Shown: piece after piece, positions 1 through 6,820 of the stretch
Layout of the letters: each line of letters starts with the position of its first letter
Position numbering within the stretch: position 1 is the first letter of the stretch
Assembly: GCA_002346225.1 (NCBI GenBank)
Contig: DDYY01000004.1
Location: forward strand, 1 to 13,243
DNA from: Bacteroidetes bacterium UBA3022
Lineage (GTDB): Bacteria; Bacteroidota; Bacteroidia; Chitinophagales; BACL12
DNA length: 13,243 nucleotides
Reading direction: 5' to 3'
Position numbers and translations under genes: made by a program
Notes under the pieces: model-generated
The model's database searches: none
Told to the model about the DNA's origin: nothing
What the model saw: the letters and a program-made list of their open reading frames with translations, nothing else

Positions 1-825
1 AACACTCCATACAAGCAATTTCGGTTGACTGGTAAGCAATGTCCATCTCGCTCTCAGTGTATGTTTATCACTCACTCCCCACAGCAGCGGCACCACTGCC
101 ACCATTACTTCCGGAACCCGCAGCAGCGCAATGAGTCCTACGCACATACCTATCAGCAGTACACCCTTACCAGAGGGCTTTCTGTGAAAACGAAGGGTAA
201 GCCATAACAGCAAGGAATGGGCGAAAAAAAGATACCCATGTGCCAGCGTAATGCAGCTTACATGGTAAAGAATATTCGTTGCCAGCGCTAATGTAAAGAT
301 GACGGCGAAGGACACTAAAGGTGTAAACCAGTTGCGCAATACTGACAGCAGCAGCACCAATCCCAACATTACATACAACCAGGTGGCCAGACCTATTGCC
401 AGTTGATAGGGTGTTGTCCAGCCGCTTGCTGCAAATTCCGGTGACAACCATGCTATACCATGTGCTATCAGGAAAAACGGTGTCTCCAATACTGCAACGC
501 CCAGGGTATATTTTATAGAATATTTACCAATATCAGTCTTTCGTATACCAAATACATCCTCCCTGGGGTCTTTCACTTCGGGACGTTCTTGCTGCATGGC
601 AGTGATGGAACGGTCGTAGTTGCCTACATCATGGTATATAAATGCAGAGGCAAGATGGAGGTAATAACCATTGGAATCGCCGGTATAGATACTGCTGCGC
701 CAGTTATCGGCATAGAAAAAAGCCGAAAGAAAAAAAACAGCTATCAGACCCATCAAGCCATTCCGGGAGCGGCTGAACGCCTGACGCTCCTTTACTTTTC
801 CGATGGTTGGATCTGTATGGTCCAT
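1..825 (-). CDS. Multi-pass membrane protein, GT-C glycosyltransferase-like (3' end beyond window)
   Basis: The minus frame is open from an ATG at 823-825 to the left edge: 275 codons with no stop, so the C-terminus is missing. An in-frame TAA at 829-831 just upstream fixes the start. After a charged cytoplasmic N-terminus (about 1-23) the protein is strongly hydrophobic, with likely membrane segments near residues 24-39, 108-127, 141-161, 168-186, 193-211 and 221-248. The first loop carries an acidic motif, TGDSNGYY (D50), where GT-C enzymes of the ArnT/GT39 type keep a catalytic aspartate. That family transfers sugars from lipid-phosphate carriers at the inner membrane. The gene follows pepD by 20 bases and is probably cotranscribed with it. 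An A-run at 224-230 looks frameshift-prone, but the frame reads through it intact. Membrane topology is clear; the glycosyltransferase assignment is an inference from fold-like features. Confidence 0.72.
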   Translation of the reverse strand, partial: MDHTDPTIGKVKERQAFSRSRNGLMGLIAVFFLSAFFYADNWRSSIYTGDSNGYYLHLASAFIYHDVGNYDRSITAMQQERPEVKDPREDVFGIRKTDIGKYSIKYTLGVAVLETPFFLIAHGIAWLSPEFAASGWTTPYQLAIGLATWLYVMLGLVLLLSVLRNWFTPLVSFAVIFTLALATNILYHVSCITLAHGYLFFAHSLLLWLTLRFHRKPSGKGVLLIGMCVGLIALLRVPEVMVAVVPLLWGVSDKHTLRARWTLLTSQPKLLVWSV

Positions 826-845
826 GCATTAGTTGCAGCAGCTAC

Positions 846-2303
846 TCAGCCTGCGACAGGTATGCGCTTCAGGGTTTCCAGTAGATAACTCCAGAATTTC
901 TGCACGCTGGATATCTGCACTTTCTCATCCGGTGAATGCGCTCCGCGGATATTCGGTCCGAAGGAAATCATTTCTATGTGCGGATAGTTGGTACCCAGTA
1001 TACCGCATTCCAGTCCGGCGTGGCAGGCGTTCACATGCGGTGTATCCTGAAACATTTCCTTATATAAATCAGACATTATATGTACGATATCGGAATGCGG
1101 TGCGGGTGTCCATCCGGGATAACCTCCATCAAAGGTCACGGTACATCCTCCAAGCTCTAGAGCGCTGCTGATGGCTTTGGCCATATCCATCTTTTCGGTA
1201 TCTACAGAGCTGCGGCAGAGGCATAACACCTTTGCTGCTCCGTTTTCTATGGATACCCGTGCCAGGTTGTTGGATGTTTGCACCAAATCAGGAATGGCCG
1301 GACTCATGCGATAAATTCCACTCGGACAGGCATACAGGGCTTTTAAAATCGCAGACTGGAATCCTGCCTCCCACACCTTCTGAGGGGCATCTGTTTTGGT
1401 AGCTGTGGTTTTTATGTCCGGGTCGGTTTCTCCATATTCTGCATGCAGCACGGAAGCCTGTTCCACCATCCATTGCTCCAGCTCAGCGGCTCGGCTGTTC
1501 TCCACACCCACAATCGCTTTGCTTTCCCTGGGAATGGCATTCCGCAATCCACCGCCATCCACCGAATTGATACGGATACAGACCGCTTCTTCCAGTCCGA
1601 GCAACAAGCGGTTCATAATTTTATTGGCATTGCCTCTTCCCCGATGGATGTCCATTCCACTGTGACCTCCGGTGAGCCCTTTCACCGTGATGGTATAATA
1701 AGTGTAATGGGCCGGCGCAGCGTCTTCCTGATAAGTTCTGGTCGCCGTGATGTCTATTCCGCCGGCGCAACCGATGGTCAGTTCATCATCATCTTCCGTA
1801 TCGAGGTTCAGTAATATCGCTCCTTCCAGCAGCCCGCCTTTCAAACCCATAGCGCCTGTCATGCCTGTTTCTTCATCAATGGTAAACAAGGCTTCCAGAG
1901 CCGGATGCGGAATATCTGTCGACTCCAGCAAAGCCATGATGGCGGCCACACCTATTCCATTATCAGCGCCCAGGGTGGTACCATCTGCTACAACCCAATC
2001 GTCCTGCACCATCATGCGAATCCCTTCCGAAGAAAAATCGAAATTGGTATCTGCATTTTTCTGGTGCACCATATCGAGGTGGCTCTGCAGCACAATGGTC
2101 TTGCGGTTTTCCATTCCCGCACTGGCCGGCTTCTTGATAATGACATTACCTACTTCATCTGTATAGGTAGGCAGACCAAGGCGTTTTCCGTACTCCTGCA
2201 TGAAGGCAATAACTCTTTCTTCGTGTTTACTGGGACGGGGGACAGCGTTCAGGGCAGCAAAATGTTTCCATAAAGCGGGAGGAGCAAGCGAGGTAACAGA
2301 CAT
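846..2303 (-). CDS. pepD: Aminoacyl-histidine dipeptidase (PepD, peptidase family M20C)
   Basis: This 485-residue protein has the full length of cytosolic PepD/PepD-like M20C dipeptidases, which remove the N-terminal residue from dipeptides such as Xaa-His (carnosinase activity) and use a two-metal centre. The metal and catalytic residues are visible: H75 and D77 in SHLDMVH, D114 in LGADNGIG, E144/E145 in TIDEETGMTG, D168 in LNLDTEDD, and H456 in IRGAHSPDE. In the family, H75, D114, E145, D168 and H456 bind zinc, while D77 and E144 assist catalysis. The GHSGMDIHRGRGNA stretch near residues 213-226 belongs to the inserted lid/dimerisation domain. There is no signal peptide, so it acts in the cytoplasm, probably in peptide salvage. 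A TATCTTTG box lies 17 bases before the ATG. The membrane protein gene begins 20 bases after its stop, suggesting a two-gene unit. Confidence 0.95.
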   Translation of the reverse strand: MSVTSLAPPALWKHFAALNAVPRPSKHEERVIAFMQEYGKRLGLPTYTDEVGNVIIKKPASAGMENRKTIVLQSHLDMVHQKNADTNFDFSSEGIRMMVQDDWVVADGTTLGADNGIGVAAIMALLESTDIPHPALEALFTIDEETGMTGAMGLKGGLLEGAILLNLDTEDDDELTIGCAGGIDITATRTYQEDAAPAHYTYYTITVKGLTGGHSGMDIHRGRGNANKIMNRLLLGLEEAVCIRINSVDGGGLRNAIPRESKAIVGVENSRAAELEQWMVEQASVLHAEYGETDPDIKTTATKTDAPQKVWEAGFQSAILKALYACPSGIYRMSPAIPDLVQTSNNLARVSIENGAAKVLCLCRSSVDTEKMDMAKAISSALELGGCTVTFDGGYPGWTPAPHSDIVHIMSDLYKEMFQDTPHVNACHAGLECGILGTNYPHIEMISFGPNIRGAHSPDEKVQISSVQKFWSYLLETLKRIPVAG

Positions 2304-2319
2304 ATTGTTGTATTTGTAC

Positions 2320-2327
2320 CAAAGATA
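2320..2327 (-). promoter_or_regulatory. Candidate Bacteroidota -7 promoter box for pepD
   Basis: On the minus strand this reads TATCTTTG, a full match to the Bacteroidota -7 consensus TAnnTTTG. It lies in the short gap between the esterase stop and the pepD ATG, giving a short predicted leader of about 10 bases. No convincing -33 TTTG element is seen upstream, where a T-run and GC-rich sequence lie instead. It implies that pepD can be transcribed independently of the upstream esterase. Confidence 0.4.
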
Positions 2328-2345
2328 AAAAAAAGGGAGCGGGCC

Positions 2346-3503
2346 TTAAGGTTGCAGCTCCTTCAGGTAGTCCATGAGTTCCGCTTTTTCTGTATCGGAA
2401 TAGATTTCAGAATCAGAGATACTGTTCAAAAATTTTTCCCTTTCTGCATCCCAGTTCTGACCGACTGCCATCTTACATTCAGCAATGTAGAGCCAGCCTT
2501 CTGAAAAATTGGGATAGAACTGCATCATATAATTCCAAACCTCTATGGCTTTGGGATAGTCTTCTTCGAAAAAATAATTGGAGCCTTTGCCATTCAAAAT
2601 GCCCAATGAAAAAGGGAAATCTGCCCCATAATGTACCGCATTGTCATTCATCAGTGGTTCCATCAGAATGGGATTTGCCCCCGGATCATTCAGATAGCTA
2701 TTCTGGCTTTCCGACCAATATTCAAAAATGGCGTATAGATCCTGTCCGAAAGTCAGTCCTGGCGTTGCAGTATGTCCGGCTTGTGGAAAGTTAGCAGAGC
2801 GGATGACCAGGTTAGTCTGGGCGATTTTTTTTTGAAGAATGGCGGAATCGATGGTTTGCATTTCGGCCTGAAAATCATTCCCCATGCTGGCACAGAAATA
2901 CTGCACCCGGGGAAAAGTTCCTGCCTTCGATGACATGAGAGAGTCTACCAGTTGTACCTTTTTTTGACGGAAAAACGGACTGATGGCAATGGCTGCGTTA
3001 ATGGTTTCCGGATAGGCGCTGAGCATGTGCGTAACGAAGTATCCATATCTCGAATGACCGACCAGCAGGATAAAATCGCCTGCCTGATAGTTTTCCTGTA
3101 AGTACGGAATCAGTTCATCGAGGAGATAGCGTTCATTTTCTTCCATCCGACCATTGCTATCGGCGGTTGACAGTTGTGTTTCCAGGTAGCGGTTGCGGTC
3201 TTCCCCTGCATCTATACCCACCACGATGCATGCCGGCATCTGATCATTAATCGTGAGGTAATCGATGGTATACAACATGTGCCGGAAACTGCGCTCGTTC
3301 TGTTTGTCAAATATAAACAGCAGCGGATATGCGGCTGGGTATTCACGCTGCCAGTTGAAGGGCACTATGATTTCAGCGCCCCGGGCATAGCCCAGTTCTT
3401 TCGACATCAAAGTGGTATCACACAAGGTACGATAGCTCTTATATTGCTGTGCCGATACACCTGACACAGCCACCCACAAACAAATCATGCAAAAAATCCG
3501 CAT
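2346..3503 (-). CDS. Secreted alpha/beta-hydrolase, putative esterase (esterase D / enterochelin-esterase type) with TPR-like tail
   Basis: The preferred ATG at 3501-3503 gives 385 residues beginning with a signal peptide (MRIFCMICLWVAVSGVSA, cleavage before QQ). The frame is open upstream to 3536, but only from a TTG and with no signal-like logic, so the shorter start is chosen. The body resembles the putative esterase family PF00756: strand/loop PLLFIFDKQN, oxyanion region VVGIDAGEDRNRY, nucleophile elbow LVGHSRYGYF with Ser at about residue 151, a candidate acid in MGNDF (about 210), and a candidate histidine in QAGHTATPG (about 244). Residues about 305-360 resemble a tetratricopeptide hairpin (EEDYPKAIEVWNYMMQFYP then EGWLYIAECKMAVGQ), an arrangement seen in secreted Bacteroidota esterases. 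The substrate is unknown; siderophore, acyl or sugar esters are possible. The MDR oxidoreductase ends 40 bases upstream, so cotranscription is likely. Confidence 0.82.
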   Translation of the reverse strand: MRIFCMICLWVAVSGVSAQQYKSYRTLCDTTLMSKELGYARGAEIIVPFNWQREYPAAYPLLFIFDKQNERSFRHMLYTIDYLTINDQMPACIVVGIDAGEDRNRYLETQLSTADSNGRMEENERYLLDELIPYLQENYQAGDFILLVGHSRYGYFVTHMLSAYPETINAAIAISPFFRQKKVQLVDSLMSSKAGTFPRVQYFCASMGNDFQAEMQTIDSAILQKKIAQTNLVIRSANFPQAGHTATPGLTFGQDLYAIFEYWSESQNSYLNDPGANPILMEPLMNDNAVHYGADFPFSLGILNGKGSNYFFEEDYPKAIEVWNYMMQFYPNFSEGWLYIAECKMAVGQNWDAEREKFLNSISDSEIYSDTEKAELMDYLKELQP

Positions 3504-3543
3504 GCAACGAAGATGGAAAAAAAGCAGGTAAATCAATGAAGTA

Positions 3544-4506
3544 TCAAGGTATAATTAACAGAAGCACGTTCCCCACCTTCTGTCCGCTTTCCACATAGCG
3601 ATATGCTTCTACAATTTCGTCCAGCTTATAGGTTCTGTCGATGAGCGGTTGGAATTCACCATTCACCGCCAGGCTGCGAATGAATGCCACATCATCTTCG
3701 CTAAGTGTGGGCAAGGGAAACAGCACCCGCTTCGAAGCACTCCTGGAAGTCGTGATGGCATACCAGATATTTTCTGCCCGCTTCCCCAATTCCGTGGAGA
3801 TGTAAATGCCTTTTTCAGATAAAAGGGGCTTGCACTTTCCGAAAGAGGCCTTCCCTACCGCATCAAAAATAAAATCATAGCGTAGGGGTGTATCGGTAAA
3901 GTCGGAAGTCTGATAGTCCACCACTTCCACTCCCATATTGCGTATCGTTTCCACATGTGCAGTACCACACACTGCCGTTACTTCTGCATTGAGGTGTTTC
4001 AATATCTGAATGGCGGCCGAACCGATGGCACCGGTAGCACCATACACCATCACCCGTTGTCCGGACTGAACATTCGCTGCTTTGATATCGCTCCATGCGT
4101 AATGGCTTCCTTCCAGCAAAGGTGCTGCTTCGGCATAGGTCCACCCTTCGGGGATGATGCCCAGGCCTGCTGTTTCCGGCAGTACCATGTATTCCGCATG
4201 TCCGCCGAATAATGCATCATTGAATCCGAAAACACGATCGCCGGGTGCATACTTTTTGACGGCGCTGCCCACTTCCACTATTTCTCCGGCAAATTCGCAG
4301 CCCAAGGTTTTTCGTTTGGGCCGAAACAGTCCGGAAAAAAAACGCGATACAAAATACTGGGCACTTCTGAAACCGCAATCGGTGCGATTCACGGTGGCGA
4401 CATGCACCTTTATCAGCACTTCATGAGCCTTCGGCACTGGCTGAGGAATATCTTTTATCTGCACCACTTCCGGCGGACCGTAGCGGGTATGGATGGCGGC
4501 TTTCAT
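3544..4506 (-). CDS. NAD(P)-dependent MDR oxidoreductase (zinc-less quinone oxidoreductase / alcohol dehydrogenase-like)
   Basis: This 320-residue protein has the two-domain medium-chain dehydrogenase/reductase layout. The N-terminal GroES-like catalytic domain (about 1-125) includes VNRTDCGFR and the GCEFAGEIVEVG...APGDRVFGF block (69-95). The C-terminal Rossmann domain opens with the nucleotide-binding motif VYGATGAIGSAAIQ (154-167). It ends in the family's EAYRYVESGQKVGNVLLLI. The cysteines and histidines of the structural zinc lobe are absent, placing it among the zinc-independent quinone reductase-like members, which commonly reduce quinones or enones with NADPH. It is cytoplasmic. A weak TATCTTTA box at 4512-4519 lies just before the ATG. 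It precedes the esterase gene by 40 bases. The family is certain; the substrate cannot be told. Confidence 0.92.
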   Translation of the reverse strand: MKAAIHTRYGPPEVVQIKDIPQPVPKAHEVLIKVHVATVNRTDCGFRSAQYFVSRFFSGLFRPKRKTLGCEFAGEIVEVGSAVKKYAPGDRVFGFNDALFGGHAEYMVLPETAGLGIIPEGWTYAEAAPLLEGSHYAWSDIKAANVQSGQRVMVYGATGAIGSAAIQILKHLNAEVTAVCGTAHVETIRNMGVEVVDYQTSDFTDTPLRYDFIFDAVGKASFGKCKPLLSEKGIYISTELGKRAENIWYAITTSRSASKRVLFPLPTLSEDDVAFIRSLAVNGEFQPLIDRTYKLDEIVEAYRYVESGQKVGNVLLLIIP

Positions 4507-4511
4507 GGGAC

Positions 4512-4519
4512 TAAAGATA
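4512..4519 (-). promoter_or_regulatory. Weak candidate -7 box before the MDR oxidoreductase
   Basis: The minus strand reads TATCTTTA, one base from the TAnnTTTG consensus. It is only five bases from the ATG at 4506, so if used it would yield an almost leaderless mRNA. No -33 element is evident. Low confidence. Confidence 0.2.
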
Positions 4520-4552
4520 GAAAGATGGAGGCAGGCTGATAATGAAGGTCCA

Positions 4553-5119
4553 TTACTCCCTGGTTAATGGCGGACCTACAATCAGCATATCATGATCCTC
4601 AAATACCGCCTTGATCAATTCCGGTGTGGGAGGGTTTTCCCATGCATCGGTCACTTCGAAAAAACTCTCCATTTTTCCGGCAGGCAGATAAGACACAATC
4701 ATTTTCCCATGGTCTGTCAATTGCATGAAGGCATGCGGAATATTCCGAGGTAGAAAGATGGTGTCCCCCACCGTCAATTGCATCGTTTCCTCACCTACCC
4801 GAAACTTGTACGTGCCTTCCACCACATAGAACCATTCATCCTGGAATGGATGAATGTGCAATGAAGGACCTCCGAAAGGCGTCAATCCGGTTTGCTCAAA
4901 GACCGCCAGGTCGCCCTCTGTATCCTGGCCGGATATCTTGATATCGAGTGTATTGGAAGTCACTCCTTTCATTCGGTAATGCTTTCCAAAACGGGCTTCA
5001 CCAGCCAAAACCTTAAAGCCTTTTTCTGTGCGCATAGCGGATATCCATTTTATGGGCCCTGCCAGCAATACCAATGGCCAGGTGGCAAATAGGGTAGCGA
5101 GCAGGTGTCTTCTTTTCAT
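4553..5119 (-). CDS. Exported or membrane-anchored cupin domain protein
   Basis: This 188-residue protein starts with a basic-hydrophobic leader (MKRRHLLATLFATWPLVLLA) that looks like a signal peptide or an uncleaved anchor. A single cupin barrel follows at about 75-150. Motif 1 carries the metal ligands H88, H90 and E95 (LHIHPFQDEWFYVVEG). Motif 2 contains GDTIFLPRNIPHAF with H129, so a 3-His/1-Glu metal site is complete. The C-terminal 40 residues (TDAWENPPTPELIKAVFEDHD) form the tail common to a group of Bacteroidota and proteobacterial cupin_2 proteins of unknown substrate. Functions in this superfamily range from dioxygenase to isomerase to sensor, and nothing here narrows it. It is the gene directly after the methyltransferase pseudogene, separated by 115 bases, and 46 bases before the MDR gene. 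Confidence 0.87.
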   Translation of the reverse strand: MKRRHLLATLFATWPLVLLAGPIKWISAMRTEKGFKVLAGEARFGKHYRMKGVTSNTLDIKISGQDTEGDLAVFEQTGLTPFGGPSLHIHPFQDEWFYVVEGTYKFRVGEETMQLTVGDTIFLPRNIPHAFMQLTDHGKMIVSYLPAGKMESFFEVTDAWENPPTPELIKAVFEDHDMLIVGPPLTRE

Positions 5120-5205
5120 GGGAGGATGGTATAGGTTAGGTTATCCGGACCAATCTCCTGTAAGGTAAGCTGAAATTCCGTGATTTGGTCACTTATTGTT
5201 AAAGC

Positions 5206-5225
5206 GGTTGGTAAGTACACCAACT
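5206..5225 (-). terminator. Candidate hairpin after the methyltransferase pseudogene
   Basis: A perfect 6-bp inverted repeat, GTTGGT/ACCAAC (5207-5212 and 5219-5224) with a 6-base loop, begins about 11 bases after the final stop of the pseudogene on the minus strand. It is followed only by a short T-run (CGCTTTAAC), so it is a weak terminator at best. It might alternatively be a hairpin in the leader of the cupin gene. Confidence 0.28.
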
Positions 5226-5234
5226 CCGGACAAG

Positions 5235-6107
5235 TTATCCAGGATACCCTAAAATGTAATAGCCGGCACTTTTCCCATTTCCTTTTTTTGCTGACTCCAT
5301 TTGCCAGGTATATCCACCATCCTTAAGGTCTGCTATCATCGTGTCAATATCATTAAAAGTGTAGGTCCTTGGGTAGGAAGCTTATCCATCCCATGCGTAG
5401 CAAATTGGAATTACCGGAATCAGATAAGTGAATACAATTTGCTGCCAGCTAAGTCTATTAACAAACGGTGTCATGAATAAGCACATTACGATAAGTATAC
5501 TCAATGATATCGGTAGTAAAAGCCACCACATCAAAAGAGGCATTTTATTCTCTGTTAATTCGTAAATCAGGATGGCTTCCCTGTTATCAAATGCTGATTT
5601 TAATATCGATTTAGCTTATTGCGGGGGCATATGATGAAAGCTATTCACCATAGTCTTCAATCCTTTGGGTGCATCTTGCAGAACAGCAGCATCCACTGCC
5701 TTTTCTATATAAGTAACTTCATCCACAGATGTATTGTAACGCTCTACAATAGACTTATTGGGATACAGGTCAGTCAAAATAAGCTTCAAAGGAGTTGTAG
5801 GATGTATTGAATTGTAATTTCGAATTACATCTGTCATGGCACCCCCGGAACCTCAACCAAGGTCTACTATTTGCTCAAAATCAAATGTAGTTTTTGCTTC
5901 AACTATCAGGTTTCCCAATACTTCATTTGTCCCCAACATCTTCATTAAAACCATTATCAGGTTAGTCATACTGTTTCTGATAGATTTCGGGAACCAATTA
6001 AAATCTTCTACCTCAAATAATTGTACTCTTTTCAGATCGAGCTTATATTTTACCTTTTCGCACAAGCAATTCAATTCACGGTTAGAGGCGACATCAACCA
6101 CGGACAA
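5235..6107 (-). pseudogene. Class I SAM-dependent methyltransferase with C-terminal membrane segments, broken by three in-frame stops
   Basis: One minus frame reads as a single methyltransferase-like protein of about 290 codons, interrupted only by TGA at 5853-5855, TAA at 5616-5618 and TAA at 5382-5384; the natural end is TAA at 5235-5237. In order: an N-terminal part (KRVQLFEVEDFNWFPKSIRN), SAM motif I split by the TGA (FEQIVDLG, stop, GSGGAM), LILTDLYPNK with the motif II acid, MVNSFHHMPP, then after the second stop REAILIYELTENK and a hydrophobic double segment (MPLLMWWLLLPISLSILIVM; about residues 180-235), then ICYAWDG, stop, ASYPRTYTFNDIDTM and a GYYILGYPG end. Conservation of frame and protein sense on both sides of every stop shows recent decay by point substitution. 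The region is visibly more AT-rich than its neighbours. The start is uncertain: 6107 is a TTG and may lie in the promoter. Truncated products seem unlikely to be active because motif I is severed. Confidence 0.85.
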
Positions 6108-6112
6108 ATATA
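6105..6112 (-). promoter_or_regulatory. Candidate -7 box (TATATTTG) at the 5' end of the methyltransferase pseudogene
   Basis: The minus strand reads TATATTTG, an exact TAnnTTTG match, with a TTTG 16 bases further upstream that could act as a slightly close -33 element. If it is used, transcription starts inside the first few codons of the open frame, and translation of the original gene would have begun downstream of 6107. It is uncertain, because AT-rich DNA matches this motif readily. Confidence 0.3.
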
Positions 6113-6246
6113 GTGGTCATCAGGGCATCAAACGAGGACAAAACGAAGTAGCAGCATCCCTGTCCAAACCTGAATTTTCTGAAAAACGCGAAACCTGGGT
6201 CAGGATTAATTGAGCAACCTGCCAGCCGAAATATCCGGCCACGGTT

Positions 6247-6684
6247 TTATTGAACAGCCTGAAATGTTTCGGAAGTGGAAGCACCCATACCCATTAGCAC
6301 ATAATGGTAGAAGTCTATAGTATCACCGTGCAACTGTACTGAGATGCCGGAAGCGGAGCTGCCTGCTCCCCATTGAACCTGGCCAAGCCCTGTTTCATCA
6401 ATCAGGACATCCGAGTAGGTCTCCAATATGGTATCGTTGTAGGTGATGAGAAAGCAAAGCGAACTGTCCTCGACTCCTGTCTCTACGGTCATTTCAAAGG
6501 TCCAGTCTTCCAGATCCACCACCGGATTCCAGTCAGCATCGGAATGATAGAACGCATGCACTGCGGTGCCGGAATAGTTACCCAGATAGGATGCCCATGG
6601 AACGATGGTCGGATCATCATTTTTTGTGCAGCCTGCTATCAGCATGCCGATGAACAGTATGATCAGTAATGATAGGGTTCTCAT
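6247..6684 (-). CDS. Small hypothetical lipoprotein
   Basis: From the ATG at 6682-6684 the product has 145 residues with a lipoprotein signal: MRTLSLLIILFIGMLIAGC, with the lipobox LIAGC and acylated Cys19. The frame is open upstream to 6813, but that extension has no signal logic and would bury the lipobox, so the shorter start is chosen. After the Cys comes a short acidic TKNDD, which in Bacteroidota often favours export to the cell surface. The rest alternates short hydrophobic and polar stretches rich in Thr, Gly and Ser (YLGNYSGTAV, DWTFEMTVETG, GISVQLHGDTIDFYHY), suggesting a small all-beta fold such as the lipocalin-like domains common in this phylum. I do not recognise a named family. 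It lies 136 bases downstream of the T9SS propeller gene, same strand, with a separate promoter possible. Confidence 0.75.
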   Translation of the reverse strand: MRTLSLLIILFIGMLIAGCTKNDDPTIVPWASYLGNYSGTAVHAFYHSDADWNPVVDLEDWTFEMTVETGVEDSSLCFLITYNDTILETYSDVLIDETGLGQVQWGAGSSASGISVQLHGDTIDFYHYVLMGMGASTSETFQAVQ

Positions 6685-6820
6685 CACATACAATATTAAC
6701 GGATGTTTTACAGATATTATTGATTCAGGATAAAATATGGCAATTATCTGGCGTTCGATAGTTGTCACCTTGTGCATTTTCCTGTCTATGGATGGTATCC
6801 CCACCAACGGCAAACCATCA

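Noticed and set aside
224..230. Possible frameshift in the A-run within the left-edge membrane protein gene
   Set aside because: Counting seven A bases, the frame reads continuously through GYLFFAHSLLLW to the window edge; an apparent shift arises only if eight are assumed.
460..888. Plus-strand open frames opposite the membrane protein and pepD
   Set aside because: They are antisense shadows with Cys/Arg/His-rich composition and no domain logic, overlapping well-supported minus-strand genes.
5235..6107. Alternative genetic code to explain the internal stops
   Set aside because: Both TAA and TGA end intact neighbouring genes at sensible places (TGA for pepD and the MDR enzyme, TAA for the cupin and the lipoprotein), so reassignment is not supported.
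5836..6213. Plus-strand 125-codon open frame
   Set aside because: It is antisense to the recognisable methyltransferase coding frame and its product shows no family features.
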